Shown piece by piece: positions 50,043 to 60,522 of a DNA stretch of 64,000 bases. The notes beneath the pieces were generated by a model that searched no databases, was not told where the DNA came from, and saw nothing but the letters and a program-made list of their open reading frames with translations. Source of the stretch: Dickeya chrysanthemi NCPPB 402. Its GTDB lineage: Bacteria; Pseudomonadota; Gammaproteobacteria; Enterobacterales; Enterobacteriaceae. Position 1 is the stretch's first letter, and each line of letters opens with the position of its first letter. Both the position numbers and the translations under genes were made by a program. The DNA lies in contig NZ_CM001974.1 in NCBI RefSeq assembly GCF_000406105.1, positions 2,807,442-2,871,441 of the forward strand, in the 5' to 3' direction.

Positions 50043-50106
50043 AACCGTGTTGCCTTGAAAACCGTTGCGCACGCCTCACCGTTGTCAGGCCGGCGTGCGT
50101 ACAAGG

Positions 50107-51069
50107 TTATTTCGGGTTCTGTCGCTGCCGCAAAACCTGCAGACAATGGCGCAAAGCCTCATCAAGCGGCGCTTCAATACGCAGTATCTCTCCGGTATGA
50201 GGGTGTTCGAAACGTAATGCCTGCGCATGGAGAAACAGGCGTTTGAGCCCAGTCCGCGTCAGTTGCGCGTCAAAATCGCGATCACCATACCGATCGTCAA
50301 ACGCAATCGGGTGACCGGCATACTGGGTATGTACGCGAATCTGGTGGGTTCGGCCGGTTATCGGGCTGGCGCGTACCAGTGTGGAGCAATCGAATCGTTC
50401 CTCCACCTTAAACAAGGTTTCCGACGGTTTACCTTCACTGTTAACCCGCACGATACGCTCACCGCTTTGCAACACATTCTTCAGCAACGGTGCCTGCACG
50501 GACTTACAATGTGACTGCCACTGCCCACGAACTAACGCCAGATAGTCCTTCTGCATGCCTTTAGCGCGCAGTTGCTCATGCAACGCACGCAGCGCCGAAC
50601 GCTTCTTGGCCACCAGCAACACCCCGGACGTATCGCGATCCAGACGATGTACCAGTTCCAGAAAGCGTGCTTCAGGACGCAATGCTCTCAGCCCTTCGAT
50701 CACCCCAAAACTGAGTCCGCTACCACCATGCACGGCTGTACCTGACGGCTTATTCAGCAGCAACAGGTAATCGTCCTCATAAAGGATGCAATTTGCCAAC
50801 GCCGAGACTTTATCCAGGCTGGCGGAAACCGCTGCCTCTTCACGCTCCGACTGGCGCACCGGCGGAATACGCACTTCATCGCCATCCAGTAATTTGTATT
50901 CCGGTTTGACGCGCTTTTTATTTACCCGCACTTCGCCTTTACGCAAAATGCGATAAATCATGCTTTTCGGTACGCCTTTAAGTTGCGTACGCAAAAAATT
51001 GTCGATCCGCTGGCCCGCTTCTTCGGCGGAAATCGACAGAAATTGTACGGTTGGATTCTCTGTTTTCAT
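50107..51069 (-). CDS. rluC: 23S rRNA pseudouridine(955/2504/2580) synthase RluC
   Basis: 320 residues (E. coli 319). An N-terminal S4 RNA-binding domain ([28 protein letters not shown]) precedes the RluA-type catalytic domain with [15 protein letters not shown], whose Asp is the nucleophile, and [10 protein letters not shown]. The ATG at 51067-51069 is chosen; a short extension is open. Divergent from rne across 580 bases. Confidence 0.95.
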   Translation of the reverse strand: MKTENPTVQFLSISAEEAGQRIDNFLRTQLKGVPKSMIYRILRKGEVRVNKKRVKPEYKLLDGDEVRIPPVRQSEREEAAVSASLDKVSALANCILYEDDYLLLLNKPSGTAVHGGSGLSFGVIEGLRALRPEARFLELVHRLDRDTSGVLLVAKKRSALRALHEQLRAKGMQKDYLALVRGQWQSHCKSVQAPLLKNVLQSGERIVRVNSEGKPSETLFKVEERFDCSTLVRASPITGRTHQIRVHTQYAGHPIAFDDRYGDRDFDAQLTRTGLKRLFLHAQALRFEHPHTGEILRIEAPLDEALRHCLQVLRQRQNPK

Positions 51070-51329
51070 GGAGGCGGATTCTAAAGAGCACACATCGATA
51101 GCGCCACATCTTTTTCTATGGTTAACTGTCAGTCTGGCTTATGAAGATATTGTTACTGTCCATGACCAGACTGGTTTCAGCATCAATCGGCATCAGTTTG
51201 ATTAAAAACAGCACAATAAACTTTATATTGACAGGCAAAGTCACCTTGCTATCGACGTGTCAGCAATGGAATAATGCTTTGGCTTTCCGTGCTGATTTCC
51301 GGTAAAACAAGGGAAATTGCGGAATTATT
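51070..51329. other. rluC/rne intergenic, promoter part
   Basis: 260 bases before the structured rne leader. Expected to carry the rluC promoter and rne promoters. No gene or repeat is seen. Confidence 0.45.
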
Positions 51330-51648
51330 ATATTTGCCTGATTACTCATAAACGCAGCAATGGCGTAAGACGTATTGAATAATCAGGCAGTTAGCGAGCT
51401 GTGGTTTACAGCTTGGCCGGCATATGGAATCAGATCTGGCAACCTACTTTCAGAAGCTGTTCCCGCAGTAAACGTGCTGTATTTCATCAGAAAATACAGG
51501 CTACCGAAACATGCGCCTCTATGCAGGCGACAACCGTGAGGTTGACGCCCCTGCGATAAGACACGAGGCCATCGGTCCCTTCCGGTCATGCACCGCGTTC
51601 ATCCGCAGCTCTATCAATAATGTAAGTAAAAATAACGAGTTAAGTACG
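51330..51648 (+). promoter_or_regulatory. Long structured 5' leader of rne (RNase E autoregulation)
   Basis: About 320 bases. Stems seen: TGCCTGATTA/TAATCAGGCA (51335-51344 and 51380-51389, perfect), AGCTGT-GGTTT-ACAGCT (51397-51413), CAACC-GTGA-GGTTG near 51531-51544, and CGGTCCC/TTCCGGTC sequences near 51573-51590. The E. coli rne leader of 361 nt contains hairpins that RNase E binds to control its own mRNA; position, length and the AGCTGTGGTTTACAGC stem agree. Confidence 0.65.
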
Positions 51649-54600
51649 ATGAAAAGAATGTTGATTAACGCAACTCAGCAGGAAGAGTTGCGTGTTGCCT
51701 TGGTTGATGGTCAGCGGCTCTACGATCTGGATATTGAAAGCCCTGGGCACGAACAGAAAAAGGCAAACATTTACAAAGGCAAAATCACCCGCATTGAACC
51801 CAGCCTTGAAGCCGCTTTTGTTGATTATGGCGCAGAGCGACATGGCTTCCTTCCTCTCAAAGAAATCGCCCGCGAATACTTCCCCAGCAATTACAACTCT
51901 CACGGTCGCCCGAACATCAAAGACGTGCTGCGTGAAGGTCAGGAAGTTATCGTTCAGGTGGATAAAGAGGAACGCGGCAACAAAGGGGCTGCTTTAACGA
52001 CGTTCATCAGTCTGGCTGGCAGCTATCTGGTGCTGATGCCAAATAACCCCCGCGCTGGCGGCATTTCCCGCCGTATTGAGGGCGATGACCGTACCGAATT
52101 GAAAGAAGCGCTTGGCTCATTGGAACTGCCGGATGGGATGGGGCTCATCGTCCGTACTGCTGGGGTGGGTAAATCCGCCGATGCGTTGCAGTGGGACCTG
52201 GCGTTTCGTCTGAAGCACTGGGAGGCTATCAAAAAAGCAGCGGAAGGCCGCTCGGCGCCATTCCTAATTCATCAGGAAAGCAACGTGATTGTCCGCGCGT
52301 TTCGTGACTATTTGCGCCCGGATATCGGTGAAATTCTGATCGACAATCCCAAAATTCTGGATCTGGCTAAAGAGCATATCGCTGCGCTGGGTCGCCCGGA
52401 TTTCAGTAGCAAAATCAAACTGTATACCGGTGAAATCCCGTTATTCAGCCATTATCAGATTGAGTCGCAGATCGAGTCCGCCTTCCAGCGTGAAGTGCGT
52501 CTGCCTTCCGGCGGCTCCATCGTCATCGATACCACCGAAGCGCTGACCGCTATTGATATCAACTCCGCCCGGGCAACCCGCGGCGGCGACATTGAAGAAA
52601 CTGCATTCAACACCAACCTGGAAGCTGCCGATGAAATCGCTCGTCAGTTGCGCCTGCGCGATCTGGGTGGTTTGATTGTCATTGACTTCATTGACATGAC
52701 TCCGGTTCGCCATCAACGTGAGGTGGAAAACCGCCTGCGTGACGCGGTACGCCAGGATCGTGCTCGTATTCAGATTGGCCGAATTTCCCGCTTTGGCCTG
52801 CTGGAAATGTCCCGTCAGCGCCTGAGCCCGTCACTGGGCGAATCCAGTCACCACGTCTGTCCGCGCTGTAGCGGCACCGGCACTATTCGTGACAATGAAT
52901 CGCTGTCGCTGTCTATCCTGCGCCTGATTGAAGAAGAAGCGCTGAAGGAAAACACCCAAGAAGTCCATGCGATTGTACCGGTGCCTATCGCGTCTTATCT
53001 ACTTAACGAAAAACGTGACGCCGTCAATGCAATCGAAAAACGTCAGGGCGGCGTTCGCGCTATTATCGTGCCGCATGATGGTATGGAAACACCGCACTAC
53101 TCTGTACTGCGCATCCGCAAAGGTGAAGAAAAACAGACCCTGAGCTACATGTTGCCTCAGTTACTGGATGCTGAATCTCAGCAGGCAACGGAAGAACAAG
53201 TCGCTGAACGTCGTGCACCAGAACAACCGGCGCTGGCTTCGTTCACTATGCCGGATATTCCGGCCGATGAAGCCAAGTCGACGACGGTGGTCACGGCGAC
53301 TCCGCCTGTCACAGCCAAACCCGCTGTTCCTGAACGTGGTTTATTCGGACGTTTTATCGGCGCCCTGAAGGGGATTTTCGCATCATCTGACGACGGCAAA
53401 GACCAGCAGCCTGCCGATACCGCTAAAGCGGAATCCGACGAGCAGGAACAAAGGCAGGAACGTCGGAACAATCGTCGCCAGTCCGGCCGTCGGGATCGTC
53501 CTCGCGACAATCGCGAACCGCGTGAACGTGATGAGCAGCGTCGTAACAAACGCGTACAGCAGCAGAATGCAGACGTTGAAAACGCCCCTGTAGCAGATAC
53601 GTCGGTTCAGGATAAAGCCGTACGTGATGAGCAACGCCGCGAACAACGCGCTGAGCGTCAACGTCGCCGCCAGGAAGAAAAACGTCAGGTGCAGGGTGAA
53701 GTCAAAGAGCTGAACAATGCCGCCGCCGAGACAGAAGATGCCGTTACCGAGCAGGAAAAACCAGCACAGGTAATGCCGCGTCGTCAACGCCGTCAGTTGA
53801 CCCAAAAAGTAAGGATTGAAGAGAGTAACGCCATAGGAGAAGACGCCGGCGCAGCACCTCTTGCCGTTACGTACGCGCCGTCCTCTCAGGCAGAAGAAAC
53901 GCAGGAGTCCGTTGCTCCGGTCACGGATGTCGCGGATACGGATAATGACGTTGCCGCAACGGAAAACAGCCGTGAAAATGGCTTGCCTCGTCGTTCCCGC
54001 CGTTCACCTCGTCATCTGCGTGTTAGCGGTCAACGCCGTCGTCGCTACCGTGATGAGCGCTACCCGACGCAATCACCGATGCCACTGGCGCAAGCTTCCG
54101 CCTCACCGGAAATGGCTTCAGGTAAAGTCTGGGTTCATTACCCAATCGCACAGCCGCAGCAGGCGGAATGGGTTGAAGAACGTACCGCTACGCCTGCCGA
54201 CGATGTGCAGCATTCTGCCGCTCCGGAACTCACTGCGGCAGCGGTATTGACTGAGGTTGCGGATGCAACGCCTGCAAGCACTCCAGTCGTAGAAATACCG
54301 GCATCGTCTCCGACACAGCAGGAGACAACCGTATCCAGCAACGATACTCAGCCTGCCGAAATCAATGTGCCGGCACAGGAACAGATTCAGGAAGACATAT
54401 CGACGTCGACGGAACCCCAGGTGCCAGCGCCTCAGGTCGTGGATAAGATTGCCGATGCTGAAGAAACGTCTGCTGATGCTGTTCCGGATAATGAGACCGT
54501 AGCCGACGGCGATGAATCCATGGCGGATCAGGTAGCTGAACAACCCCAGGTGACTGAGGCACCGGCACAGACTGAGGTCTCGCCCGTTGCCGAAGAGCCT

Positions 54601-54825
54601 GCCGTTGCACCGGCGCTTGTCGAGAGTGCCCCTGTTGTGGTAGCGCCTCGCCAACATCGCGCCACTGCACCAATGACGCGTGCACCGGCTCCGGCATACA
54701 TTCCGGATGCTCCGCGCGTGAGTGACTGGCAACGCCCGGCGTTTGAGTTTACAGGCAAAGGTTCCGCAGGTGGTCATGCAGCCGTTAATCAAGCCAGCGC
54801 ACCCGCAACCCGCCCTGTAGAATGA
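51649..54825 (+). CDS. rne: Ribonuclease E
   Basis: 1058 residues (E. coli 1061). Endonuclease core of the degradosome. The S1 RNA-binding domain (35-125), 5'-sensor region and DNase I-like fold are followed by catalytic Asp303 and Asp346 and the zinc-link Cys404 and Cys407 (CPRC), all at the same numbers as E. coli. The C-terminal half is disordered, with Arg-rich RNA-binding parts (about 600-720) and short scaffold motifs. Residues about 560-575 ([13 protein letters not shown]) form the amphipathic membrane-anchor helix. The ATG at 51649 is used; the open frame before it is leader. Confidence 0.97.
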   Translation: MKRMLINATQQEELRVALVDGQRLYDLDIESPGHEQKKANIYKGKITRIEPSLEAAFVDYGAERHGFLPLKEIAREYFPSNYNSHGRPNIKDVLREGQEVIVQVDKEERGNKGAALTTFISLAGSYLVLMPNNPRAGGISRRIEGDDRTELKEALGSLELPDGMGLIVRTAGVGKSADALQWDLAFRLKHWEAIKKAAEGRSAPFLIHQESNVIVRAFRDYLRPDIGEILIDNPKILDLAKEHIAALGRPDFSSKIKLYTGEIPLFSHYQIESQIESAFQREVRLPSGGSIVIDTTEALTAIDINSARATRGGDIEETAFNTNLEAADEIARQLRLRDLGGLIVIDFIDMTPVRHQREVENRLRDAVRQDRARIQIGRISRFGLLEMSRQRLSPSLGESSHHVCPRCSGTGTIRDNESLSLSILRLIEEEALKENTQEVHAIVPVPIASYLLNEKRDAVNAIEKRQGGVRAIIVPHDGMETPHYSVLRIRKGEEKQTLSYMLPQLLDAESQQATEEQVAERRAPEQPALASFTMPDIPADEAKSTTVVTATPPVTAKPAVPERGLFGRFIGALKGIFASSDDGKDQQPADTAKAESDEQEQRQERRNNRRQSGRRDRPRDNREPRERDEQRRNKRVQQQNADVENAPVADTSVQDKAVRDEQRREQRAERQRRRQEEKRQVQGEVKELNNAAAETEDAVTEQEKPAQVMPRRQRRQLTQKVRIEESNAIGEDAGAAPLAVTYAPSSQAEETQESVAPVTDVADTDNDVAATENSRENGLPRRSRRSPRHLRVSGQRRRRYRDERYPTQSPMPLAQASASPEMASGKVWVHYPIAQPQQAEWVEERTATPADDVQHSAAPELTAAAVLTEVADATPASTPVVEIPASSPTQQETTVSSNDTQPAEINVPAQEQIQEDISTSTEPQVPAPQVVDKIADAEETSADAVPDNETVADGDESMADQVAEQPQVTEAPAQTEVSPVAEEPAVAPALVESAPVVVAPRQHRATAPMTRAPAPAYIPDAPRVSDWQRPAFEFTGKGSAGGHAAVNQASAPATRPVE

Positions 54826-54829
54826 CATG

Positions 54830-54862
54830 AAAAAAGCACCTGGCGTTTTCAGGTGCTTTTTC
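54830..54862. terminator. Bidirectional intrinsic terminator between rne and the ABM gene
   Basis: GCACCTG/CAGGTGC (54836-54842, 54850-54856) with A runs before and T runs after on both strands. It serves rne rightward and the convergent small gene leftward. Confidence 0.88.
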
Positions 54863-54872
54863 TTCCATTCAG

Positions 54873-54898
54873 TGCCCGTCTATGACGGGCATTTTTTA
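54873..54898 (+). terminator. Second terminator downstream of rne
   Basis: TGCCCGTC-TAT-GACGGGCA followed by TTTTTT in the rightward direction, reaching the stop codon of the convergent gene at 54896-54898. Confidence 0.75.
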
Positions 54899-55183
54899 GG
54901 CTACTACCTGTAGCAACTTGATATCAATGCTATCAATTTTGCCTTCAAGCTGAGCGACAAACGCTTGAAAATGGGCGGTCTTTTCATGTTCATTGATCGC
55001 TTCCTGACTTTTCCAGCGTTCAAAAAACACGAACGAACCGCTTTTATTCAGTTCCTCATGCAATTCATACTGCAAATTGCCCACTTCCTGGCGGCTCGGT
55101 GCTACAACCTGACGAACAACTGCTGTGACCTCATTAATAAATTCCGGCTTAGCCTGAATAATGGCAACGATACGAATTTCCAT
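54896..55183 (-). CDS. Putative quinol monooxygenase (ABM fold)
   Basis: 95 residues from the ATG at 55181-55183, with GGAG 7 bases upstream. A ferredoxin-like dimeric antibiotic-biosynthesis-monooxygenase fold is indicated by VAIIQAKPEFINEVTAVVRQVVAPSRQEVGNLQYELHEE-type sequence and FVFFERWKSQEAINEHEKTAHF. Cofactor-free oxidation of quinols is known for the relative YgiN, but relatives vary. It lies between rne and pyrC; the flagellar cluster seen there in E. coli is absent. Confidence 0.8.
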   Translation of the reverse strand: MEIRIVAIIQAKPEFINEVTAVVRQVVAPSRQEVGNLQYELHEELNKSGSFVFFERWKSQEAINEHEKTAHFQAFVAQLEGKIDSIDIKLLQVVA

Positions 55184-55363
55184 CACAATGCTCCATTTAT
55201 ATAACAACCAATTGAATATCCAACCATAAAACGCCAACAACAACCTAATTTCAACCTTTTCTCAACGAACGGATGCATTAGCGACATTTTCCGCTTATGC
55301 TTATTCCCCGCCATATTTCTCCCCCTGCTTCAGGGATGCTACTTACTGACTGCCGGAGTTTTC

Positions 55364-56407
55364 ATGACCCCCTTGCCGACTATCCTGAAGATTCGCCGTC
55401 CTGACGACTGGCATCTTCATCTGCGTGACGATCAGATGCTCAAGGCTGTACTGCCCTATACCAGTCGTTTGTTTGCCAGAGCCATCGTGATGCCGAATCT
55501 GACGCCGCCCATTACCCGCGTGGCACAGGCCGAAGCATATCGGCAACGGATTTTATCCGCTGTTCCTGACGGTGAAACTTTCCAGCCGCTGATGACCTGC
55601 TATCTGACTGAGTCGCTGGACAAAAACGAGATAATCTCCGGTCATCAGCAAAGCGTATTTACTGCCGCCAAGCTTTACCCGGCACATGCCACGACAAATT
55701 CAAGCCATGGGGTTTCAGATATCAGAACTATCTATCCCATACTGGAGGCGATGCAAAAACTGGGAATGCCGCTGTTGGTGCATGGTGAGGTCACCGACCC
55801 GGAAGTCGACATCTTCGATCGCGAGGCTCGTTTCATCGAACGAATAATGGAACCGCTGCGTAAGCAGTTTCCGGAGCTGAAAGTGGTTTTCGAACACATT
55901 ACCACTCGTGAAGCAGCGCAGTATGTACAATCAGCCGATCGCTTCGTGGCAGCCACCATTACTCCGCAACACTTGATGTTCAACCGCAACCATATGCTGG
56001 TAGGCGGTATTCGCCCGCACCTGTACTGCCTGCCAATCCTCAAGCGCAACATACACCAGCAGGCACTACGCGAAGCCGTTGCCTCCGGCAGTGAGAAATT
56101 TTTCCTCGGCACCGACTCTGCGCCTCACGCTAAACATCGTAAAGAGTCATCCTGTGGTTGTGCCGGCGTTTTCAATGCACAAGCATCACTCAGCGCCTAC
56201 GCCACCGTGTTTGAAGAGTTGAACGCCCTGGACAAGCTGGAAGCCTTCTGCTCGTTGAACGGTCCTCGTTTTTATGGGCTACCGGTTAATGAAGAGACGC
56301 TGGAATTGCACCGTCAGCCAGTACAATTTCCAGAAGAGATACAAGCAGGTGAAGAAAGCATCGTTCCATTCCTTGCTGGTCAGAGTCTGAACTGGTCGGT
56401 TGCCTGA
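55364..56407 (+). CDS. pyrC: Dihydroorotase PyrC
   Basis: 347 residues (E. coli 348). Cyclises carbamoyl aspartate to dihydroorotate in pyrimidine synthesis. Zinc ligands: DWHLHLRD, the carboxylated Lys in [27 protein letters not shown] and the catalytic Asp in FLGTDSAPH. It is followed by dinI. Confidence 0.96.
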   Translation: MTPLPTILKIRRPDDWHLHLRDDQMLKAVLPYTSRLFARAIVMPNLTPPITRVAQAEAYRQRILSAVPDGETFQPLMTCYLTESLDKNEIISGHQQSVFTAAKLYPAHATTNSSHGVSDIRTIYPILEAMQKLGMPLLVHGEVTDPEVDIFDREARFIERIMEPLRKQFPELKVVFEHITTREAAQYVQSADRFVAATITPQHLMFNRNHMLVGGIRPHLYCLPILKRNIHQQALREAVASGSEKFFLGTDSAPHAKHRKESSCGCAGVFNAQASLSAYATVFEELNALDKLEAFCSLNGPRFYGLPVNEETLELHRQPVQFPEEIQAGEESIVPFLAGQSLNWSVA

Positions 56408-56478
56408 TAGCATGCCCCCCGATCCGGGAGGGGGCGTCTATACATTTTTTGTTCACGATTGTTGCTTTTCTTTGGGTG

Positions 56479-56494
56479 CTGTATAAAAATACAG
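56479..56494 (+). promoter_or_regulatory. LexA box of dinI
   Basis: CTGTATAAAAATACAG matches CTGT-N8-ACAG exactly and lies 19 bases before the dinI ATG, with AAGGAGG between. Confidence 0.92.
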
Positions 56495-56512
56495 TAAAAC
56501 AAGGAGGCAACT

Positions 56513-56755
56513 ATGCGTATTGAACTCACTCTGGCAAAAACCACCCCGCTGCCTGCCGGCGCACTTGAAGCATTGGCAAGCGAATTGAGTCATCGGGTTC
56601 ATGGTATTTACCCGGATACTTCTGTGCATATCCGTTATGCAGCGACAAATAACCTCAGTGTTTTTGGCGGCAGTAAGGACGATAAAGAAAGAATATCGGA
56701 AATCCTGCAGGAGACATGGGAAAGCGCTGACGATTGGTTTATTCAAAACGATTAA
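56513..56755 (+). CDS. dinI: DNA damage-inducible protein DinI
   Basis: 80 residues (E. coli 81). Binds RecA filaments and modulates SOS. MRIELTLAKTTPLPAGALEAL and SEILQETWESADDWF are near-identical to E. coli. A strong AAGGAGG and LexA box precede it. Confidence 0.96.
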   Translation: MRIELTLAKTTPLPAGALEALASELSHRVHGIYPDTSVHIRYAATNNLSVFGGSKDDKERISEILQETWESADDWFIQND

Positions 56756-57069
56756 TCCCGACGTCCATCGCCACAGACGTCCATCACCACATAAGTATCC
56801 AGCGATTCAGCGCTGTCGTTTTGCCTTCTCGTTTCACTGTGAGGCGTAGCGCTGAATCCCTCTCTTAACATTAAGACACTGTACTGTTTTTGTTCAATTC
56901 CTGTTGTTCACTTTCCCAGATAATTAACCGAAACATACACTTGAGTTTTTTTTACATTTAATTTCCATAAATGAATCCGGCGGAGATATACTGATATTGC
57001 TCAGCTACAAGAGCCGTCTTAAACCTCGTTTAGTCACTCACGGTAGTAACTAGTCAATAAGGGGTATTT
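56756..57069. other. dinI/bssS intergenic with tandem repeat and inverted repeat
   Basis: 314 bases. A 16-base tandem duplication (GACGTCCATCGCCACA, 56760-56791, one mismatch) follows dinI. An 11-base perfect inverted repeat, GATTCAGCGCT/AGCGCTGAATC, has arms at 56804-56814 and 56848-56858 around 33 bases. The rest is AT-rich and should hold the bssS promoter and leader. Confidence 0.6.
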
Positions 57070-57324
57070 ATGGACAGAAAGAATGAGATTATTCAAACGC
57101 ACCCGTTAGTGGGTTGGGATATCAGTACCGTTGACAGTTATGACGCGATGATGATCCGTCTGCATTACCTTTCTACGGCGGATCAGGCGCCGAATGAAGC
57201 GCAGGTTGACCGAACATTATGGTTAACCACCGATGTGGCAAAACAACTCATCTCCATTCTGGAAGCTGGCATTGCTAAAATCGAGTCAAAAGACTGCCGC
57301 CCTGCTGACTACCTTAAACATTAA
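57070..57324 (+). CDS. bssS: Biofilm regulator BssS
   Basis: 84 residues, the E. coli length. IIQTHPLVGWDISTVDSYDA and LWLTTDVAKQLISILEAGIAKIESKD match BssS (YceP), linked in E. coli to biofilm and indole/AI-2 signalling. Molecular action unknown. Long leader; a stem-loop follows. Confidence 0.93.
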   Translation: MDRKNEIIQTHPLVGWDISTVDSYDAMMIRLHYLSTADQAPNEAQVDRTLWLTTDVAKQLISILEAGIAKIESKDCRPADYLKH

Positions 57325-57362
57325 AATTTTTCATATTTATCACCGATATCATTCACAGCCCT

Positions 57363-57386
57363 GACACCGCTCCCTGGAGCGGTGTC
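57363..57386 (+). terminator. Terminator-like hairpin after bssS
   Basis: GACACCGCTC/GAGCGGTGTC with a 4-base loop, then TCACTTTC. Strong stem, weak T run. Confidence 0.65.
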
Positions 57387-57399
57387 TCACTTTCATAAC

Positions 57400-57526
57400 T
57401 ATACCCGTCATACTTCAAGTTGCAGGTGCGTTGGCTGCCCTTGCTCACCCCAGTCACTTACTTGAGTAAGCTCCTGGGGATTCACTCGGTTGCCGTCTTC
57501 CTGCAACTCGAATTATTTTGGGTATA
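57400..57526 (-). repeat. 127-bp palindromic interspersed repeat, copy 2
   Basis: Same element as at 19481-19607, same length, opposite orientation. It begins 13 bases after the bssS hairpin. Ends TATACCC and GGGTATA are intact. Confidence 0.85.
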
Positions 57527-57885
57527 TACTCTGAATAATTCATCACTTTATTTGTTCTTTTGGATAAGTAACCAGGAAAATAAAATACAGAGAAAAATTA
57601 AAAATAAATAATTGATATTAATTAATGGACAAAAATAAAGAAATATTTATATAATATTACCCCCATTCCCCTATGCCGATTGACATATAAATTTATTATT
57701 TTAAATATTCAATTTACATATTGATTTTACTCTTCAATATCTTTAAGTTTTCGGAACGGTTGTTAACCAAAGAGAAAGATTTCAATAATGCTTTGGCGTA
57801 ACACATCAACTCGTTATAGACAGGCGAGTATCCGCAAGAAGTAATATCTCGCGCAGAGCCTAATCGCTCTGCGCGTCTCGCCGAA
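57527..57885. other. AT-rich intergenic region before trhO
   Basis: 359 bases between the repeat and the end of the leftward trhO gene. Strongly AT-rich at 57540-57740. GCAGAGCCTAATCGCTCTGC (57853-57872) can fold as a hairpin just beyond the trhO stop and may terminate it. No gene seen. Confidence 0.5.
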
Positions 57886-58947
57886 TTAATTATTTTTCTC
57901 TTCCGGTGCGGGAATACCTAAGGTGGTATTTAGCAATCCCTTAGATTTATTGAATATTTTCATGCTTGCCTCACGATCCTTCCGACGCTGGCGCTGCTCT
58001 TCCAACGGTAAACTGATTTCGTCCTGACACACATCACTGCAGCACCCGGCATATTTTCCTGCACACGCCGGACACTGAATAAACAACAAATGGCACCCCT
58101 GATTTTTACAGTTGACGTGGGTATCGCATGGTTCACCGCATTGATGACAATGTGCAATCACGTCATCTGATACACGCTCTCCCATTCGCTCGTCAAAAAC
58201 AAAATTTTTACCGACAAACTTGAGGGGTAACCCGCGCGACTTAGCCTGACGGACATACTCAATAATACCGCCTTCAATGTGATAGACGTTTTTGAAACCA
58301 TGATGAAGCATATAAGCGCTGGCTTTTTCACAGCGAATTCCGCCGGTACAATACATCACGATATTCTTGTCGCGTGCGTCTGCCAGCATATCGACCGCCA
58401 TCGGTAATTGTTCCCGAAACGTATCTGAAGGCACTTCAATCGCATTTTCAAAATGACCAACTTCATATTCATAATGATTGCGCATATCGACAAACAGTGT
58501 ATCGGGCTCATCCACCATTCGGTTGACATCTTCTGCATTAAGGTATTGACCTACGCGTGTTGGATCGAAACTGTCGTCATCAATACCATCGGCGACAATC
58601 CGGTCCCGTACTTTCATGCGTAATACCCAAAACGACTTACCATCATCCTCCAACGCAATATTCAGACGGATCCCGTCCAATGCCGGGTGAGAACTAAATA
58701 ATGCAGCACGGAAATGCTCAAATCGGCTGGCCGGGACGCTGATCTGTGCATTGATGCCTTCTTTGGCGATATATACACGGCCAAATACCTGAATCTGATG
58801 AAAGGCGATGTATAACGCATCGCGGAAAGCCTGCGGATCGTCTAACTGAAAATACTTATAAAAGGACACTGTTGTTCGCGGCTCGGTTTCAGCGAGCATA
58901 CGCGCTTTCAGTTCCTCATTCGAAACGCGGTTATGTAACACTGGCAT
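57886..58947 (-). CDS. trhO: tRNA uridine(34) hydroxylase TrhO (YceA)
   Basis: 353 residues (E. coli 350). Hydroxylates U34 of tRNAs toward 5-methoxy/carboxymethoxyuridine using oxygen. An N-terminal acylphosphatase-like domain precedes a rhodanese domain with the catalytic Cys in [15 protein letters not shown]-terminal Cys-rich part has [14 protein letters not shown] and [16 protein letters not shown], a likely zinc module. Confidence 0.95.
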   Translation of the reverse strand: MPVLHNRVSNEELKARMLAETEPRTTVSFYKYFQLDDPQAFRDALYIAFHQIQVFGRVYIAKEGINAQISVPASRFEHFRAALFSSHPALDGIRLNIALEDDGKSFWVLRMKVRDRIVADGIDDDSFDPTRVGQYLNAEDVNRMVDEPDTLFVDMRNHYEYEVGHFENAIEVPSDTFREQLPMAVDMLADARDKNIVMYCTGGIRCEKASAYMLHHGFKNVYHIEGGIIEYVRQAKSRGLPLKFVGKNFVFDERMGERVSDDVIAHCHQCGEPCDTHVNCKNQGCHLLFIQCPACAGKYAGCCSDVCQDEISLPLEEQRQRRKDREASMKIFNKSKGLLNTTLGIPAPEEKNN

Positions 58948-59081
58948 GGTGTACTGTCCTGTTTTTATTGAGGTGAATGGCGTTAAGGTGATATGAATGT
59001 AATGTTGCGCAAATAATAAATTTACGCTGCATCATACAGGAGAGATAGTATGCTGTCAGTGAATGACCACCATTAATGACA

Positions 59082-59275
59082 CCCGCTATACAAGGTATTC
59101 GCAAACATTCGACCATTCCATTGGGCATCCAGCTCGGTCATGCCGGTCGAAAAGCCTCAACCGACAGCCCCTGGTTTAGTGACAATCGCCGTAGGCTTGA
59201 TCACCGAGCCGGAACAGGCAGAGGCCATCCTTGCGACAGAGGAAGAAGATGCCGTAGCGCTCGCCATGCGGGGAT
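59082..59275 (+). pseudogene. Remnant of an NADH:flavin oxidoreductase (Old Yellow Enzyme family)
   Basis: One frame reads AIQGIRKHSTIPLGIQLGHAGRKASTDSPW, typical of the middle of an OYE-type enzyme. From about 59197 a second frame reads VTIAVGLITEPEQAEAILAT and DAVALAMRGF, typical of its C-terminal third. The intervening 150 or more residues and the N terminus are missing and the frames do not match, so this is a decayed, internally deleted copy. Confidence 0.8.
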
Positions 59276-59486
59276 TTACCATGCAACATCACGAAACCCT
59301 ATCAATGTCATCAAACGTTAAAATCCGGATTTCACAGATGCTATGATTAATACCGTATTGAATTTGCGGGTAAAAGCCTATGTGTATCTTCGTCTTAAGA
59401 ATGATACCGGCGGCTGTTTTGTTGAGAAACACACATCACTCCATTAACCGTCGGCGCACTGTGCGCCGCTTTTTGATACTGATGCT

Positions 59487-60407
59487 ATGACACAAATCCC
59501 CTCCTTTCATCGCTCACTATTACACCCACGTTACTGGCCGACATGGTTAGGAATTATTCTGCTCTATCTGGTGGTACTACTGCCGTATCCTCTCATCTAT
59601 CGTATCGGCACCGGTATGGGCAGGCTGTCTATGCGTATTCTGAAGCGCCGTGTTGCTATCGCTCACCGTAATTTGCAACTTTGCTTCCCGGATATGCCTA
59701 TTGAAGAGCGGGAAACGCTGGTTAAGAAAAACTTTGAATCTGTCGGTATGGGCGTCATGGAAACCGGTATGGCATGGTTCTGGCCAGACTGGAGAGTAAC
59801 GCGCTGGTTTACCGTAATAGGGATCGAAAATATGCAGCCTTTACGTGAGCAGAAGCGTGGAGTGCTGTTGATTGGCCTACATTTTCTGACCCTGGAGTTA
59901 GGGGCTCGCATCTTCGGCATGCAAAACGCCGGTATTGGCGTTTATCGCCCCAATGATAATAAATTAATCGACTGGTTGCAGACCTGGGGCAGAATGCGCT
60001 CTAACAAATCCATGCTGGATCGCAAAGACGTAAAAGGCATGATTCGTGCCCTGAAACAGGGTGAAATCATCTGGTACGCCCCCGATCATGACTATGGCCC
60101 ACGCAGCAGTGTGTTTGTTCCTTTGTTTGCAGTTAAAAGCGCTGCTACCACCGTCGGCAGCTATATGCTGGCTCGGGCAGCAAAACCCGCTATTGTGCCG
60201 TTCGTTCCCCGCCGCCGAGCTGATGGAAAGGGTTATGAATTAATCATTCGCCCGGCTCAGTTGGATATACCGTTGGAAAATGAGGAAACCGCCGCTGCAT
60301 GGATGAATACCCTGGTGGAAGAAAACATCATGCTGGCACCAGACCAATACATGTGGCTGCATCGGCGTTTCAAAACACGCCCTGCTGGCGAACTCTCACT
60401 CTATTAA
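59487..60407 (+). CDS. lpxL: Kdo2-lipid IVA lauroyltransferase LpxL
   Basis: 306 residues, the E. coli length. Adds a secondary acyl chain to lipid A at the inner membrane. N-terminal anchor [18 protein letters not shown]; the catalytic HX4E site is [24 protein letters not shown] and [16 protein letters not shown] match LpxL closely. It is divergent from trhO, as in E. coli. Confidence 0.95.
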   Translation: MTQIPSFHRSLLHPRYWPTWLGIILLYLVVLLPYPLIYRIGTGMGRLSMRILKRRVAIAHRNLQLCFPDMPIEERETLVKKNFESVGMGVMETGMAWFWPDWRVTRWFTVIGIENMQPLREQKRGVLLIGLHFLTLELGARIFGMQNAGIGVYRPNDNKLIDWLQTWGRMRSNKSMLDRKDVKGMIRALKQGEIIWYAPDHDYGPRSSVFVPLFAVKSAATTVGSYMLARAAKPAIVPFVPRRRADGKGYELIIRPAQLDIPLENEETAAAWMNTLVEENIMLAPDQYMWLHRRFKTRPAGELSLY

Positions 60408-60471
60408 ACGCGCACCGGACGGTACCCGAAATGGAATGAGTGCGATTTGCCCTGCCCCGAATGACAAGCAT

Positions 60472-60502
60472 AAAAAAAGCAACGGACATGCCGTTGCTTT
60501 TT
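60472..60502. terminator. Bidirectional terminator between lpxL and opgH
   Basis: GCAACGG-ACATG-CCGTTGC flanked by A7 and T5. Serves both convergent genes. Confidence 0.9.
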
Positions 60503-60522
60503 CATTAAACCTGAGCGCCAAC

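Noticed and set aside
56412..56433. GCCCCC/GGGGGC stem after pyrC as a terminator
   Set aside because: The loop is irregular and the T run is distant and interrupted, so it is not listed as a terminator.
57420..57611. 63-codon frame
   Set aside because: It begins inside the 127-bp repeat and ends in AT-rich DNA.
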